Assembly (NCBI RefSeq): GCF_017676365.1
Contig: NZ_JADKMA010000009.1
Coordinates: forward strand, 1 to 64,000
DNA length: 64,000 nt
Direction: 5' to 3'
Source of the DNA: Streptomyces oryzae
GTDB lineage: Bacteria; Actinomycetota; Actinomycetes; Streptomycetales; Streptomycetaceae
Position 1 is the stretch's first letter. Each line of letters opens with the position of its first letter. The notes under the pieces were generated by a model, which saw only the letters and a list, made by a program, of their open reading frames with translations, was not told the DNA's origin and searched no databases. Both the position numbers and the translations under genes were made by a program. Below are positions 1 through 7,993 of the stretch, in pieces.

Positions 1-2
1 CT

Positions 3-1034
3 CCACCCCAGCCCCCGCCGCCGGTGGTCTCACTGCCTTCACCAGGTGTCCCCGCTCGCTTCGTGCTGGCCCCTGGCGGCGCCGCACGCGAGCACAGGCC
101 GCTGACCTTCCGCACGGTCGTGGCCGCCGTCTGCCTGGTCCTCGGCGTCGGCCTGCTGGGCGGCGCGGGCGCGGGCGCCTGGCTCTCCGGCGACGCCGGG
201 GAACGGCCCGCTGTGGCCGCCGGGTTCGACGGAGCCCGCGCTGCCTGGCACGAGCTCCCGGTCGACGAACTGTTCCCCCGCACCCTCGAGGGCGAGCGCG
301 CCGGACCCGGCGGCGCCGACCGGCGCTGGACGCGGGTCGCGGTGGCGCCGGACAGCAACTGCAGGCACGCCTTCGACCCGCTGCTGACCAAGGCGCTGGC
401 ACCGGTGGGCTGTGCCAGGCTGGTGCGGGCCACCTACGCCGACGAGACGTCCAGCAGCGTCACCACGGTCGGGCTGATGTTCACCAAGGCCGACCCGGCC
501 GCCATGCGCGACCTGCGGGAGCGGTTCGCAGCCCAGAACCTCGCACAGCGCACCGATCTGATGCCCCGTCCGTACGCCGCGCGCGGAACCGTCGCCGCCG
601 ACTTCGGTGACGCACAGCGCGCGAGCTGGACGGTCCGCGTGCTGCGGGACGCGCCCGTCGTCGTCTACAGCGTCTCCGGGTTCGCCGACGGCCGCGTCGT
701 CACCGACCCGCAGGCGGCGAACGACGCCACCCGCAAGGGCGAGACCTCCGCCGCCGCGCAGGCCGGACTCGGCCACGACGCGCAGGGCATCGCCGACCGC
801 ATCGAGCGCCGGCTGCGCGAGGCCACGACCCGACGCGGGACCGGCTCCGACGACGAGGCCAAGGACCAGGGCAAGCAGGACCAGGGCAAGCAGGACCAGG
901 GCAAGCAGGGCGAGGGCAAACAGGACCAGGGCAAGCAGGACCAGAGCAAGCAGAGTCAGGACGAGAAAGAACGGGGCAAGCAGAGCCAGGACGAGAAGGA
1001 ACAGGGCGGGAAAGGCCAGGGGGAGGTCCGATGA
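3..1034 (+). CDS. membrane-anchored protein with Lys/Gln/Asp-rich repeat tail, probably 5'-truncated by the window edge
   Basis: The reading frame is open to the left edge (Pro-rich codons before the first possible start, GTG at 24), so the true start is probably outside the window. From the GTG it would be 336 aa. A single hydrophobic segment (about residues 28-52, rich in Val/Leu/Gly/Ala) suggests a membrane anchor, followed by a globular, probably extracytoplasmic domain with two cysteines (about 115 and 131). The last 55-60 residues are a highly charged tail built from 5-residue units of the DQGKQ type. It overlaps the mycosin gene by 4 nt (ATGA), so the two are translationally coupled and probably work together at the envelope. 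I do not recognise the domain; the link to type VII secretion is inferred only from the neighbour. Confidence 0.75.
   Translation, partial: PPQPPPPVVSLPSPGVPARFVLAPGGAAREHRPLTFRTVVAAVCLVLGVGLLGGAGAGAWLSGDAGERPAVAAGFDGARAAWHELPVDELFPRTLEGERAGPGGADRRWTRVAVAPDSNCRHAFDPLLTKALAPVGCARLVRATYADETSSSVTTVGLMFTKADPAAMRDLRERFAAQNLAQRTDLMPRPYAARGTVAADFGDAQRASWTVRVLRDAPVVVYSVSGFADGRVVTDPQAANDATRKGETSAAAQAGLGHDAQGIADRIERRLREATTRRGTGSDDEAKDQGKQDQGKQDQGKQGEGKQDQGKQDQSKQSQDEKERGKQSQDEKEQGGKGQGEVR
864..953 (+). repeat. six tandem 15-bp units encoding the DQGKQ tail
   Basis: Units of the form GACCAGGGCAAGCAG start at 864, 879, 894, 909 (degenerate), 924 and 939. They are followed by two longer related units up to about 1015. 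All lie in frame inside the upstream membrane protein, so slippage would change the length of the charged tail by multiples of five residues without a frameshift. Confidence 0.9.
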
Positions 1035-2272
1035 GCCGGCTGCTGCGTACCCTCACCACCCTCCTGTGCGCCCTCCTCGCCCTCGCCCCCGTCACCGCCG
1101 GGACGGCACACGCGCAGGGCGCCGGTCTCCAGCGCGAGGAGTGGGCCCTCCGAGCCCTGCACGCCAAGGAGGCGTGGAAGACCACCAAGGGCCGCGGGAT
1201 CACCGTTGCGGTGCTCGACACCGGAGTCGACGGCAGCCACCCCGACCTGCACAAGAACGTCAGCGGCGGCAAGGACATGGTCGGCATGGGAGCCAAGAAG
1301 GGCGACCGCGCCTGGGCCCGGCACGGAACCGCCATGGCCGGGATCATCGCAGGGCACGGCCACGGCAAGGGCGGCAAGGACGGGGTGCTCGGTATCGCGC
1401 CCGAGGCCCGTATCCTCCCCGTCCGCGTCCTGCTGGAGGACACCGACCCGCAGCGCGCCAAGGCACGCGGCGAGCGGAACACCGCACTCGCCGACGGCAT
1501 CCGCTGGGCCGCCGACCACGGCGCCGACGTCATCAACCTCTCGCTGGGCGACGACAGCAGCGCCGCGCACCCCGACGCCCGCGAGGACGCCGCCGTCCGT
1601 TACGCACTGGGCAAGGGCGCGGTGGTCGTCGCCTCGGCGGGCAACGGCGGCGAGGACGGCGACCACGTCTCCTACCCCGCCGCCTATCCGGGGGTGATCG
1701 CGGTGGCCGCCGTCGACCGCAACGGCGCGCGGGCCGCGTTCTCCACCCGCCGCTGGTACGCGACCGTGGCGGCGCCCGGCAAGGACATCCTCATCGCCGA
1801 CCCCGACCGCTCCTACTACCAGGGCTGGGGCACCAGCGCCGCAGCGGCCTTCACCTCGGGCGCCGTGGCGCTGGTCCGCGCAGCGCACCCGGATCTGAGC
1901 CCAGCCCAGATCAAGGAGCTGATCTCGGACACCGCGGGCCACACTCCGCAGGGCGGCCGCAGCGACGCGGTCGGCACCGGGGTCGTGGACCCGGCGGCGG
2001 CCATCGAGATGGGCTCCCACATCGAACCCCGCGAACAGCAGCCGCCCGTCGGCAAGTACAGCAAGGAGTACTTCGGCTCGGCCGACTCCGGTGACGAGGC
2101 CGGCCCCGGTTGGTTCGCGACTCTGGCGGCTGTGCTGGGGGCGTTGTTGATCGGTGTCGCGTTTGCGGTGCATCGGGGTTTCACCCCGCGGGTTCCGCCT
2201 CGGCTGCGTTCCCGGGTCCGGTTGCCCGGCTCGGGGTCTGGTGGGGGTCGGGGGTTTCCCGGGGGTCCTTGA
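1031..2272 (+). CDS. mycP: S8 subtilisin-family protease, mycosin type (type VII secretion-associated)
   Basis: The 413-aa protein has a cleavable signal peptide (residues 1-29, ending AHA-Q), a subtilisin domain with the full triad (Asp63 in DTGVDG, His98 in RHGTAMAG, Ser269 in GTSAAAA) and an oxyanion Asn in SAGNGG (about 205). One hydrophobic helix near residues 361-383 is followed by an Arg-rich tail. Signal peptide, S8 domain and C-terminal membrane anchor is the architecture of mycosins, which sit on the outer face of the membrane and support ESX/type VII secretion. The start overlaps the stop of the upstream gene by 4 nt. No EccB/C/D/E gene lies in the window, so secretion-system membership is inferred. 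The last 92 nt overlap the convergent serine hydrolase gene. Confidence 0.85.
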   Translation: MSRLLRTLTTLLCALLALAPVTAGTAHAQGAGLQREEWALRALHAKEAWKTTKGRGITVAVLDTGVDGSHPDLHKNVSGGKDMVGMGAKKGDRAWARHGTAMAGIIAGHGHGKGGKDGVLGIAPEARILPVRVLLEDTDPQRAKARGERNTALADGIRWAADHGADVINLSLGDDSSAAHPDAREDAAVRYALGKGAVVVASAGNGGEDGDHVSYPAAYPGVIAVAAVDRNGARAAFSTRRWYATVAAPGKDILIADPDRSYYQGWGTSAAAAFTSGAVALVRAAHPDLSPAQIKELISDTAGHTPQGGRSDAVGTGVVDPAAAIEMGSHIEPREQQPPVGKYSKEYFGSADSGDEAGPGWFATLAAVLGALLIGVAFAVHRGFTPRVPPRLRSRVRLPGSGSGGGRGFPGGP

Positions 2273-3065
2273 GTGCGCGCACCGCGGCGCGGGCCGCGCG
2301 CTCCACGGCAGCGATCCCTTCCTGGGCCGAGGCGTGCCCGTCCGAGAGCACCGCTAGCAGCCATGGGCGGCCGGCGGCGGTGACCCGGCCGACGCTGTTG
2401 ATCACCCACAGCCCGGTCGCGGTACGCGGCAGCCATCCGTTCTTCACCTCGCCGGGCGCCCCGGCGGGCTCCGGCCCGCTCTCGTCAGCGGCGGCCGTCA
2501 CCCCCCAGCGCTGGGAGGGGACGACGGCGCGCATCAGCTCCCGCACCCACCGCCGGTCGGCCGGCGCGAGTACGTCGGCGCGGGGCCCGCGCCCCTGCAC
2601 GGCGCACAGCAGCGCCAGTTGGTCGGCGGCAGTCGTCGTGGTCAGCCCCCAGCGCCCGTCCCGCGCCGGCCGCGTCCGGCTGAGCCCCAGCAGCCGGCCC
2701 GCCGCCGCGACGCCCTCCGCTCCGCCTGCGGCCCGCCACAGCGCGTTCGCCGCCTCGTTGTCGCTGCGCACGACCATGGCGGCGGCCCACTCCCTCTCCC
2801 GGGCGGTCAGCTCCCTCGCCGGGCCGCCCGAAGCGCCCCGTACCCGCAGCAGCAGCGCCACCAGGATGTGCACCTTCATCACGCTCGCCGCCACGAACGA
2901 CTCACTCTCCCGCACCCCCACCGTCACCGGCACGCCCTCCAGCGGCCGGGCGGCCACCGCCAGCCGCGCCGACGGCCCCAGCCCCACCGGGGCCGGCAAC
3001 CCGACCCCGCTCGCCCTGTCCGGCTCCGCCTCGCCGTCCGTACAGCTGTCGCCTCGCTCGCCCAC
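2181..3065 (-). CDS. class A beta-lactamase-like serine hydrolase
   Basis: The 294-aa protein carries the penicillin-recognising serine hydrolase motifs: SVMK (Ser61-Lys64) for the SxxK nucleophile, SDN (101-103), and a KTG-like RTATG box near residue 214. These are the signatures of beta-lactamase class A / penicillin-binding serine enzymes. No convincing signal peptide is visible, so it may be cytoplasmic or use an atypical export signal. Real beta-lactamase activity cannot be assumed. The GTG start at 3065 has no ribosome binding site but a TAGCGT hexamer at 3072-3077 ends 6 nt before it, suggesting a leaderless mRNA. Its 3' end overlaps the mycosin gene tail by 92 nt. Confidence 0.75.
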   Translation of the reverse strand: MGERGDSCTDGEAEPDRASGVGLPAPVGLGPSARLAVAARPLEGVPVTVGVRESESFVAASVMKVHILVALLLRVRGASGGPARELTAREREWAAAMVVRSDNEAANALWRAAGGAEGVAAAGRLLGLSRTRPARDGRWGLTTTTAADQLALLCAVQGRGPRADVLAPADRRWVRELMRAVVPSQRWGVTAAADESGPEPAGAPGEVKNGWLPRTATGLWVINSVGRVTAAGRPWLLAVLSDGHASAQEGIAAVERAARAAVRALKDPRETPDPHQTPSRATGPGNAAEAEPAG

Positions 3066-3071
3066 CCCGCG

Positions 3072-3077
3072 ACGCTA
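3072..3077 (-). promoter_or_regulatory. -10-like element of a leaderless promoter (serine hydrolase)
   Basis: TAGCGT (fits TANNNT) on the minus strand, six nt before the GTG start at 3065 and with no Shine-Dalgarno between them. Transcription would begin at or next to the start codon. Confidence 0.4.
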
Positions 3078-3120
3078 TCGGTGCCGCCCTCCCGCGCGTA
3101 TCCCGCCGCACGTATCCCGC

Positions 3121-3150
3121 GCGTATCGGGTGTGGGCCACCCGATACGCT
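3121..3150 (+). promoter_or_regulatory. perfect 12-bp inverted repeat overlapping the -10-like element of the SseB-type gene
   Basis: GCGTATCGGGTG (3121-3132) and its exact complement (3138-3149) flank TGGGC. The right arm contains TACGCT (3145-3150), a -10-like hexamer 6 nt before the GTG start at 3157. Further GTATC-containing words occur between 3075 and 3120. This could be an operator for a dimeric regulator controlling one or both divergent genes, or a hairpin. The symmetry is seen directly; the role is inferred. Confidence 0.5.
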
Positions 3151-3156
3151 CGGTGC

Positions 3157-3912
3157 GTGGCGCTCAAGAACATCCCGCAGCCGGCCTTCTCCAGCGACGA
3201 CGGCACCGCCGACGCCGACCTCGCCGACGCGCTCGCCGCCTGGCAGGCCGACCGCCGGGCGCCGGGGGCCGAGGCCCGCGTCCTGGAGGCACTGCGCGGG
3301 GCCCGGCTGCTCGTGCCCGTCGTCGCCGTCCTCACCGAGGCCGAGACCGGCGCGGACGGGCTGCGTCGCGACAAGACCAGCGAGATGGCCGTCCCCACCC
3401 TCAACGCGCCCGGCGGCCGTCGGGCGCTCCCGGCCTTCACCTCCACCGAGGCGCTGGCCCGCTGGCGCCCCGACGCCCGCCCTGTCGCCGTACCGCTGCA
3501 CCAGGCGCTGCAGGCGGCGGCGCACGAGCAGGCGGACACGCTGCTCCTCGACATGGCAGGACCTGTGCCGTACGAGCTGACCGGGCCGGCGCTGCACGCG
3601 CTCGCCGAGGGCCGCACCCACACCTCGGCGCCGGCGGACCCCGCCGTCACCGAAGCGCTGCGCACCGTCCTCGCGGCCGAACCGGCGGTCGCCGGCGCCC
3701 ACCTGTCGCCGGGCGACGGCTCGCAGGACGGCACCCTCGCCCTGGCGCTCGCGCCGGACGCCGAGGTCACGGCCGTCGCCCGGCGGGTGGCCGAAGCGCT
3801 GGCCGCCGACGAGACACTGCGCGCGCGGCTGACCCGCGGCCTCGACCTGGCGCTCCTCCCCGCGGGCAGCCCACTGCCCGCCACCGCCTTCTACCGGCCC
3901 GACCGCACCTGA
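3157..3912 (+). CDS. SseB N-terminal-domain family protein
   Basis: The 251-aa soluble protein resembles the SseB-domain proteins common in Streptomyces: an Ala/Leu-rich first half with a GARLLVPVVAVL strand, then a phrase around AVPTLNAPGGRRALPAFTS (residues 78-97) typical of the family. SseB itself is a secreted enhancer protein of Salmonella, but the actinobacterial members are of unknown function. I chose GTG 3157 (V-ALKNIPQPAF) because a -10-like TACGCT lies 6 nt upstream and no better start fits. The region in front holds the inverted repeat at 3121-3149. It is divergent from the serine hydrolase gene. Confidence 0.75.
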   Translation: MALKNIPQPAFSSDDGTADADLADALAAWQADRRAPGAEARVLEALRGARLLVPVVAVLTEAETGADGLRRDKTSEMAVPTLNAPGGRRALPAFTSTEALARWRPDARPVAVPLHQALQAAAHEQADTLLLDMAGPVPYELTGPALHALAEGRTHTSAPADPAVTEALRTVLAAEPAVAGAHLSPGDGSQDGTLALALAPDAEVTAVARRVAEALAADETLRARLTRGLDLALLPAGSPLPATAFYRPDRT

Positions 3913-4056
3913 GAGGCCTCACCGCCCGCGGACAGCGTCTGACAGCGCCCCGACCACGCCCGAGGTGCGAGCCGTCCGGCCGCGTCGGACACTCGGGGAG
4001 AGTGCCGGGAGAGTCCGAGCCCCGGCTGTCGCCAACGACCCCCACGGGAGGTCGAT

Positions 4057-4821
4057 ATGCAGGTCAAGTCGTTGCAGGCGAGCCCCGAACAGCTCAGAGA
4101 CCTGGAAGACAAGCCACAGCCGATCGCCGCGGAGTTCCTGGGCACCCTGCTGCTGGTGTTCTTCGGTGTCGGCGCTGCGGTGCTGGCCGCCGAGTACGTC
4201 GGCACGCTGGGCATCGCGCTCAGCTTCGGCTTTGTACTGCTCGCGCTCGTCTACGCCATCGGCCCGATATCCGGCTCCCATGTGAACCCGGCGGTCACGT
4301 TCGGAATGTTCCTGGCCGGGCGGCTCGATCTGGATGTGGCGATCAAGTACTGGGTCGCCCAGCTCGTGGGCGGTATCGCGGGCGCAGCGCTGCTGTTCCT
4401 GGTCGCCAAGCAGGTCCCCGGCCTGGAGACCAGCGGGAGCTTCGGCAGCAACGGCTTCGGCGACCGCTCTGCGGTGCACATCAACACCGGCGGCGCCTTC
4501 GTCGCCGAGATCATCCTGACGTTCCTGCTCGTCTACACGTGGCTGGCGGTGACCCACAGAGTGGCGGTCGTCGGCTTCGACGGCCTGCCCATCGGTATCG
4601 CGCTGGCCGTCGTCCACCTGGTCGGCATCCCGCTGACCGGCACCTCGGTCAACCCGGCCCGCAGCCTCGGCCCCGCGGTCTTCGCCGGGGGCGCTGCCCT
4701 CACCCAGCTGTGGCTGTTCATCGTGGCCCCGCTGGTGGGCGCGGCCGCCGCGGCGTACGTACACGTGCTGACGCACCCGCAGCCCAACCGGCGGCCGCGC
4801 CGCGAGATGAAGGTCGGTTGA
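4057..4821 (+). CDS. aqpZ: aquaporin (MIP family water channel)
   Basis: The 254-aa membrane protein has six predicted helices and both NPA half-helix motifs (Asn77 in HVNPAVT, Asn199 in SVNPARS). His187 in the fifth helix and Arg202 after the second NPA match the narrow selectivity filter of water-specific AqpZ better than the glycerol facilitator GlpF. It should allow passive water flux across the cytoplasmic membrane. An N-terminal cytoplasmic extension of about 22 residues is longer than in E. coli AqpZ. The ATG at 4057 follows GGGAGG at good spacing. It is transcribed alone, and regulation is not apparent. Confidence 0.9.
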   Translation: MQVKSLQASPEQLRDLEDKPQPIAAEFLGTLLLVFFGVGAAVLAAEYVGTLGIALSFGFVLLALVYAIGPISGSHVNPAVTFGMFLAGRLDLDVAIKYWVAQLVGGIAGAALLFLVAKQVPGLETSGSFGSNGFGDRSAVHINTGGAFVAEIILTFLLVYTWLAVTHRVAVVGFDGLPIGIALAVVHLVGIPLTGTSVNPARSLGPAVFAGGAALTQLWLFIVAPLVGAAAAAYVHVLTHPQPNRRPRREMKVG

Positions 4822-4853
4822 GCGCCCGCCCGCGGCCCGCCGGAGCCGCCGGC

Positions 4854-5228
4854 TCAGCCGTGCACCGGGCCGGTGTACTTCTCGCCGGGCCCCTGGCCGG
4901 GCTCGTCGGGCACGGTGGACGCCTCACGGAAGGCGAGCTGCAGCGACTTGAGGCCGTCGCGCAGCGGCGCCGCGTGGTAGGAGCCGATCTCGGTGGCGCT
5001 CGCGGTGACCAGGCCGGCCAGCGCCTGGATCAGCTTCCGCGCCTCGTCCAGGTCCTTGTGCTGCTCGCCGCCCTCGGCCAGGCCGAGATTGACGGCGGCG
5101 GAGCTCATCAGGTGCACCGCCACGGTAGTGATCACCTCGACCGCAGGAACCTCCGCGATGTCGCGGGTGAGGCTGTCGAAGTCAGGGTTGTGACCGGAGG
5201 GCTGCCCGGCGGCTGCGGCGTCGCTCAT
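4854..5228 (-). CDS. DUF1844 domain-containing protein
   Basis: The 124-aa soluble, mostly helical protein matches the DUF1844 family seen next to infC in streptomycetes, with the characteristic stretch EVITTVAVHLMSSAAVNLGL (residues 31-50). Function is unknown. The ATG at 5228 is preferred, and an in-frame GTG at 5237 is possible. It is divergent from the infC leader, so the roughly 100 bp between 5229 and 5326 should hold promoters for both directions. Confidence 0.8.
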   Translation of the reverse strand: MSDAAAAGQPSGHNPDFDSLTRDIAEVPAVEVITTVAVHLMSSAAVNLGLAEGGEQHKDLDEARKLIQALAGLVTASATEIGSYHAAPLRDGLKSLQLAFREASTVPDEPGQGPGEKYTGPVHG

Positions 5229-5325
5229 GCGGGTCACCCTAAGCCCCGCGCCTGCCGTACTGTCGTACGGGCCGAGCCGCCTGCCCAGCGGCGGGTACCG
5301 CGGGGCGTGCCCGGCGCCCTGCTGC

Positions 5326-5614
5326 TATGCTGGGATATCGACCGGCTGAAGACCATGCCCGCCGCCAGTGACGGGAACGGCCTCCAGCCCGCAAGTGGAG
5401 GCTCCGATCTCCCACCTGGCGGCCCAGCGGGCCGCGGGTCAAAGGTCAGGCTGCGCCCCGCGGAGTTCCGCGCGGTGCTCCCGGTCTGTGAGGAGCCCCG
5501 CCTGTGATCCGTCCGGGGCGTTTTGTGCGTCCGCGAGCGGTGGTCACCCACTGATCACGTAACTTGTGCGCGGCCGTCCGCCAGACGCTCGCGCGGTGTA
5601 CCCGAGGAGGCCCC
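5326..5614 (+). promoter_or_regulatory. infC leader region with stem-loop and attenuator-like terminator
   Basis: The 289 nt before infC contain no convincing gene. A TATGCT -10-like word lies at 5326-5331. A stem-loop GCCTCCA/TGGAGGC is at 5380-5402. An intrinsic-terminator-like hairpin GCCCCG (5495-5500) / CGGGGC (5514-5519) is followed by GTTTT (5520-5524). An upstream terminator before an operon encoding IF3, L35 and L20 suggests transcription attenuation, a common theme for this operon in bacteria. I cannot assign it to a named RNA family. Confidence 0.5.
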
Positions 5615-6235
5615 ATCAGCGCCGAGCCCCGCATCAACGACCGCATTCGCGTCCCCGAGGTGCGACTCGTCGGTCCCAGCGGCGAGCAGGTCGGCATCGT
5701 GCCGCTTGCCAAGGCCCTGGAGCTCGCCCAGGAGTACGACCTCGACCTGGTCGAGGTCGCGGCGAACGCCCGTCCGCCGGTGTGCAAGCTCATGGACTAC
5801 GGCAAGTTCAAGTACGAGTCGGCCATGAAGGCCCGTGAAGCGCGCAAGAACCAGGCGCACACGGTCATCAAGGAGATGAAGCTCCGGCCGAAGATCGATC
5901 CGCACGACTACGACACCAAGAAGGGTCACGTCGTCCGGTTCCTCAAGCAGGGTGACAAGGTCAAGATCACGATCATGTTCCGCGGTCGTGAGCAGTCCCG
6001 CCCCGAGCTGGGTTTCCGACTGCTGCAGCGGCTCGCGGACGACGTGTCCGACCTGGGCTTCGTGGAGTCCAACCCGAAGCAGGACGGCCGCAACATGATC
6101 ATGGTTCTCGGTCCGCACAAGAAGAAGACCGAGGCGATGGCCGAGGCCCGCGAGGCGCAGGCCGCCCGCAAGGCGGAGCGCCAGCAGGGGTCCGCTTCCG
6201 CTGAGGAGTCCGCCGAGGAGCCTGCCGAGGCGTGA
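5615..6235 (+). CDS. infC: translation initiation factor IF-3
   Basis: The 206-aa protein is IF-3, which binds the 30S subunit, keeps it apart from 50S and checks start-codon pairing. The N-domain begins [18 protein letters not shown], and the C-domain carries the conserved [10 protein letters not shown] and [12 protein letters not shown] segments. An Ala/Glu tail of about 25 residues follows. The best start is the rare codon ATC at 5615: AGGAGG lies at 5605-5610, no ATG or GTG is in frame nearby, and IF-3 homologues begin at the equivalent residue. AUU/AUC starts in infC are the known basis of autoregulation, because IF-3 discriminates against them. An in-frame upstream TTG/GTG-type start near 5564 is the less likely alternative. 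It heads the infC-rpmI-rplT operon. Confidence 0.93.
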   Translation: MSAEPRINDRIRVPEVRLVGPSGEQVGIVPLAKALELAQEYDLDLVEVAANARPPVCKLMDYGKFKYESAMKAREARKNQAHTVIKEMKLRPKIDPHDYDTKKGHVVRFLKQGDKVKITIMFRGREQSRPELGFRLLQRLADDVSDLGFVESNPKQDGRNMIMVLGPHKKKTEAMAEAREAQAARKAERQQGSASAEESAEEPAEA

Positions 6236-6336
6236 GCCCTCCCGGGGCACCTGCCCTGGAACCTGTACGAACAACTGGCGCTTCCGCCTGCCCTTGTGAC
6301 AGCGGGAGCGTCACTGACGAGGAGTGAAACGGCGAC

Positions 6337-6531
6337 ATGCCGAAGAACAAGACGCACAGTGGTGCCCGTAAGCGCTTCAAGGTCACCGGCTCGGGCAAGG
6401 TGATGCGCCAGCGCGCCGGTCGCCGCCACCTTCTCGAGCACAAGCCGTCCACGCTGACGCGCCGCCTTGCCGGTAAGACCGAAGCGGCCCCGGCCGACGC
6501 CAAGAAGATCAAGAAGCTTCTCGGCAAGTAA
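6337..6531 (+). CDS. rpmI: 50S ribosomal protein L35
   Basis: The 64-aa basic protein starts [18 protein letters not shown] and matches bacterial L35 over its full normal length (64-66 aa). It belongs to the large subunit. It lies about 100 nt after infC and 80 nt before rplT, all on the same strand, forming the classical infC-rpmI-rplT translation operon. The GAGG-containing sequence just upstream serves as ribosome binding site. Confidence 0.97.
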   Translation: MPKNKTHSGARKRFKVTGSGKVMRQRAGRRHLLEHKPSTLTRRLAGKTEAAPADAKKIKKLLGK

Positions 6532-6610
6532 GTCCCCGCACGACCGGGACCCCATCGACCTGGGCCGTGAGTGAGGTCCCCTCCCGGCCCCGCCAACAAG
6601 GAGTAATCAC

Positions 6611-6994
6611 GTGGCACGCGTCAAGCGGGCAGTAAACGCTCAGAAGAAGCGCCGGGCGATCCTGGAGCAGGCCAGCGGCTACCGCGGCCAGCGTTCCCGC
6701 CTGTACCGCAAGGCGAAGGAGCAGGTCACCCACTCCTACGTCTACAACTACAACGACCGCAAGAAGCGCAAGGGCGACTTCCGGCAGCTGTGGATCCAGC
6801 GGATCAACGCCGCCGCCCGCGCCAACGGCATCACCTACAACCGCTTCATCCAGGGTCTGAAGGCCGCCTCCATCGAGGTCGACCGCAAGATGCTGGCCGA
6901 CCTGGCGGTCAACGACGCCGCGGCGTTCGCCTCGCTGGTCGAGGTTGCGCAGAAGGCGCTGCCGAGCGACGTCAACGCGCCGAAGGCCGCCTGA
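6611..6994 (+). CDS. rplT: 50S ribosomal protein L20
   Basis: The 127-aa protein is L20, an early 23S rRNA binder needed for 50S assembly. The basic N-terminal extension [15 protein letters not shown] and the conserved [20 protein letters not shown] segment (around 58-76) identify it. L20 represses its own operon in several bacteria. It is the last gene of the operon and is followed by a strong intrinsic terminator at 7051-7092. An AAGGAG ribosome binding site precedes the ATG. Confidence 0.97.
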   Translation: MARVKRAVNAQKKRRAILEQASGYRGQRSRLYRKAKEQVTHSYVYNYNDRKKRKGDFRQLWIQRINAAARANGITYNRFIQGLKAASIEVDRKMLADLAVNDAAAFASLVEVAQKALPSDVNAPKAA

Positions 6995-7050
6995 GCGGTT
7001 GCGGCTTCGCCCTTGACCGAGCGTGGGGGCTGACGTTGTCGACCCCCAAC

Positions 7051-7092
7051 TCTCGCCGTCGTGGTTCAGTCCGCGACGGCGAGAATTTGTTT
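7051..7092 (+). terminator. intrinsic terminator of the infC-rpmI-rplT operon
   Basis: A perfect 11-bp stem TCTCGCCGTCG (7051-7061) / CGACGGCGAGA (7074-7084) with a 12-nt loop is followed by ATTTGTTTA. It is one of the few hairpins here with a clear T-rich tail. Confidence 0.85.
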
Positions 7093-7117
7093 ACCCGAAA
7101 GTGAGCGATCCCCCTTC

Positions 7118-7921
7118 ATGCCCCCCGAGCTGACCTCCCTGCGATCGCCCCGTGTCACCGCCGCGCGAAAGCTGGCCAAGCGGAGTTTCCGGAGCAAGGA
7201 GCGACGGTTCCTCGCCGAGGGACCGCAGGCGGTACGGGAGGCGGTGGAGCACCTCGTCGAGGTGTATGCGACTCCGGAGGCCGCTGAGCGGCATGCGGAG
7301 CTGCTCGCTGCGGTCCGGGCCGCCCGCGTCCCCGTGCTCACCGCGTCCGACGAGGTCGTCGCCGAGATGTCCGACACCGTGACGCCGCAGGGCATCGTGG
7401 GGCTGTGCCGCTTCCTCGACCGGCCCTTCGCGGAGATCGTCGCGGCACGGCCGCGCCTGGTCGCCGTCCTCGCGCACGTACGCGACCCCGGCAACGCGGG
7501 CACCGTGCTGCGGTGTGCCGACGCGGCGGGGGCCGATGCGGTGGTGCTGACCGACGCCTCGGTGGACGTCTACAACCCCAAGGCGGTGCGCGCCTCGGCC
7601 GGTTCGCTCTTCCACCTGCCGGTCGTGGTGGACGTCCCCGTCGAAGAAGTGGCCGGCGGGCTGGCCGGTGCCGGGGTGCGGGTGCTGGCCGCCGACGGCG
7701 CGGGGGAGCGGGACCTGGACGAGGAGCTGGACGCCGGCGCGATGGCCGGGCCCACCGCCTGGGTGTTCGGCAACGAGGCGTGGGGGCTGCCCGAGGAGAC
7801 CCGGGCGCTGGCGGACGCCGTCGTGCGGGTGCCCATCCACGGCCGCGCCGAGAGCCTCAACCTCGCGACTGCCGCGGCTGTCTGCCTCTACGCCTCAGCG
7901 CGCGCACAGCGATCGCACTGA
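7118..7921 (+). CDS. TrmH/SpoU-family RNA 2'-O-methyltransferase
   Basis: The 267-aa protein has the two-part architecture of SpoU enzymes. An N-terminal RNA substrate-binding domain (about 1-95) is followed by a SPOUT knot domain whose motif 1 is HVRDPGNAGTVLRCADAAG (around 130-148), motif 2 is VFGNEAWGL and motif 3 is PIHGRAESLNLATAAAVCLY. These bind S-adenosylmethionine in a trefoil knot and methylate a ribose 2'-OH in rRNA or tRNA. The exact target cannot be read from sequence. The ATG at 7118 lies just past the operon terminator, and no strong ribosome binding site is visible. It stands between ribosomal protein genes and pheST, as in other streptomycetes. Confidence 0.88.
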   Translation: MPPELTSLRSPRVTAARKLAKRSFRSKERRFLAEGPQAVREAVEHLVEVYATPEAAERHAELLAAVRAARVPVLTASDEVVAEMSDTVTPQGIVGLCRFLDRPFAEIVAARPRLVAVLAHVRDPGNAGTVLRCADAAGADAVVLTDASVDVYNPKAVRASAGSLFHLPVVVDVPVEEVAGGLAGAGVRVLAADGAGERDLDEELDAGAMAGPTAWVFGNEAWGLPEETRALADAVVRVPIHGRAESLNLATAAAVCLYASARAQRSH

Positions 7922-7993
7922 GGATGCCACCCGATCACGCAGAGCTAGTAGGGTGCCGGGGACCGAGGGCGGCTTGAGGAGGGGCGGAACGGG

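Noticed and set aside
864-1015. Possible CRISPR-like tandem repeats
   Set aside because: Units are 15 bp with no spacers and are in frame within a protein gene.
2110-3156. Long upstream extension of the SseB-type frame
   Set aside because: It is Ser/Arg/Pro-rich shadow of the minus-strand serine hydrolase; the promoter-like hexamer and GTG 3157 set the start.
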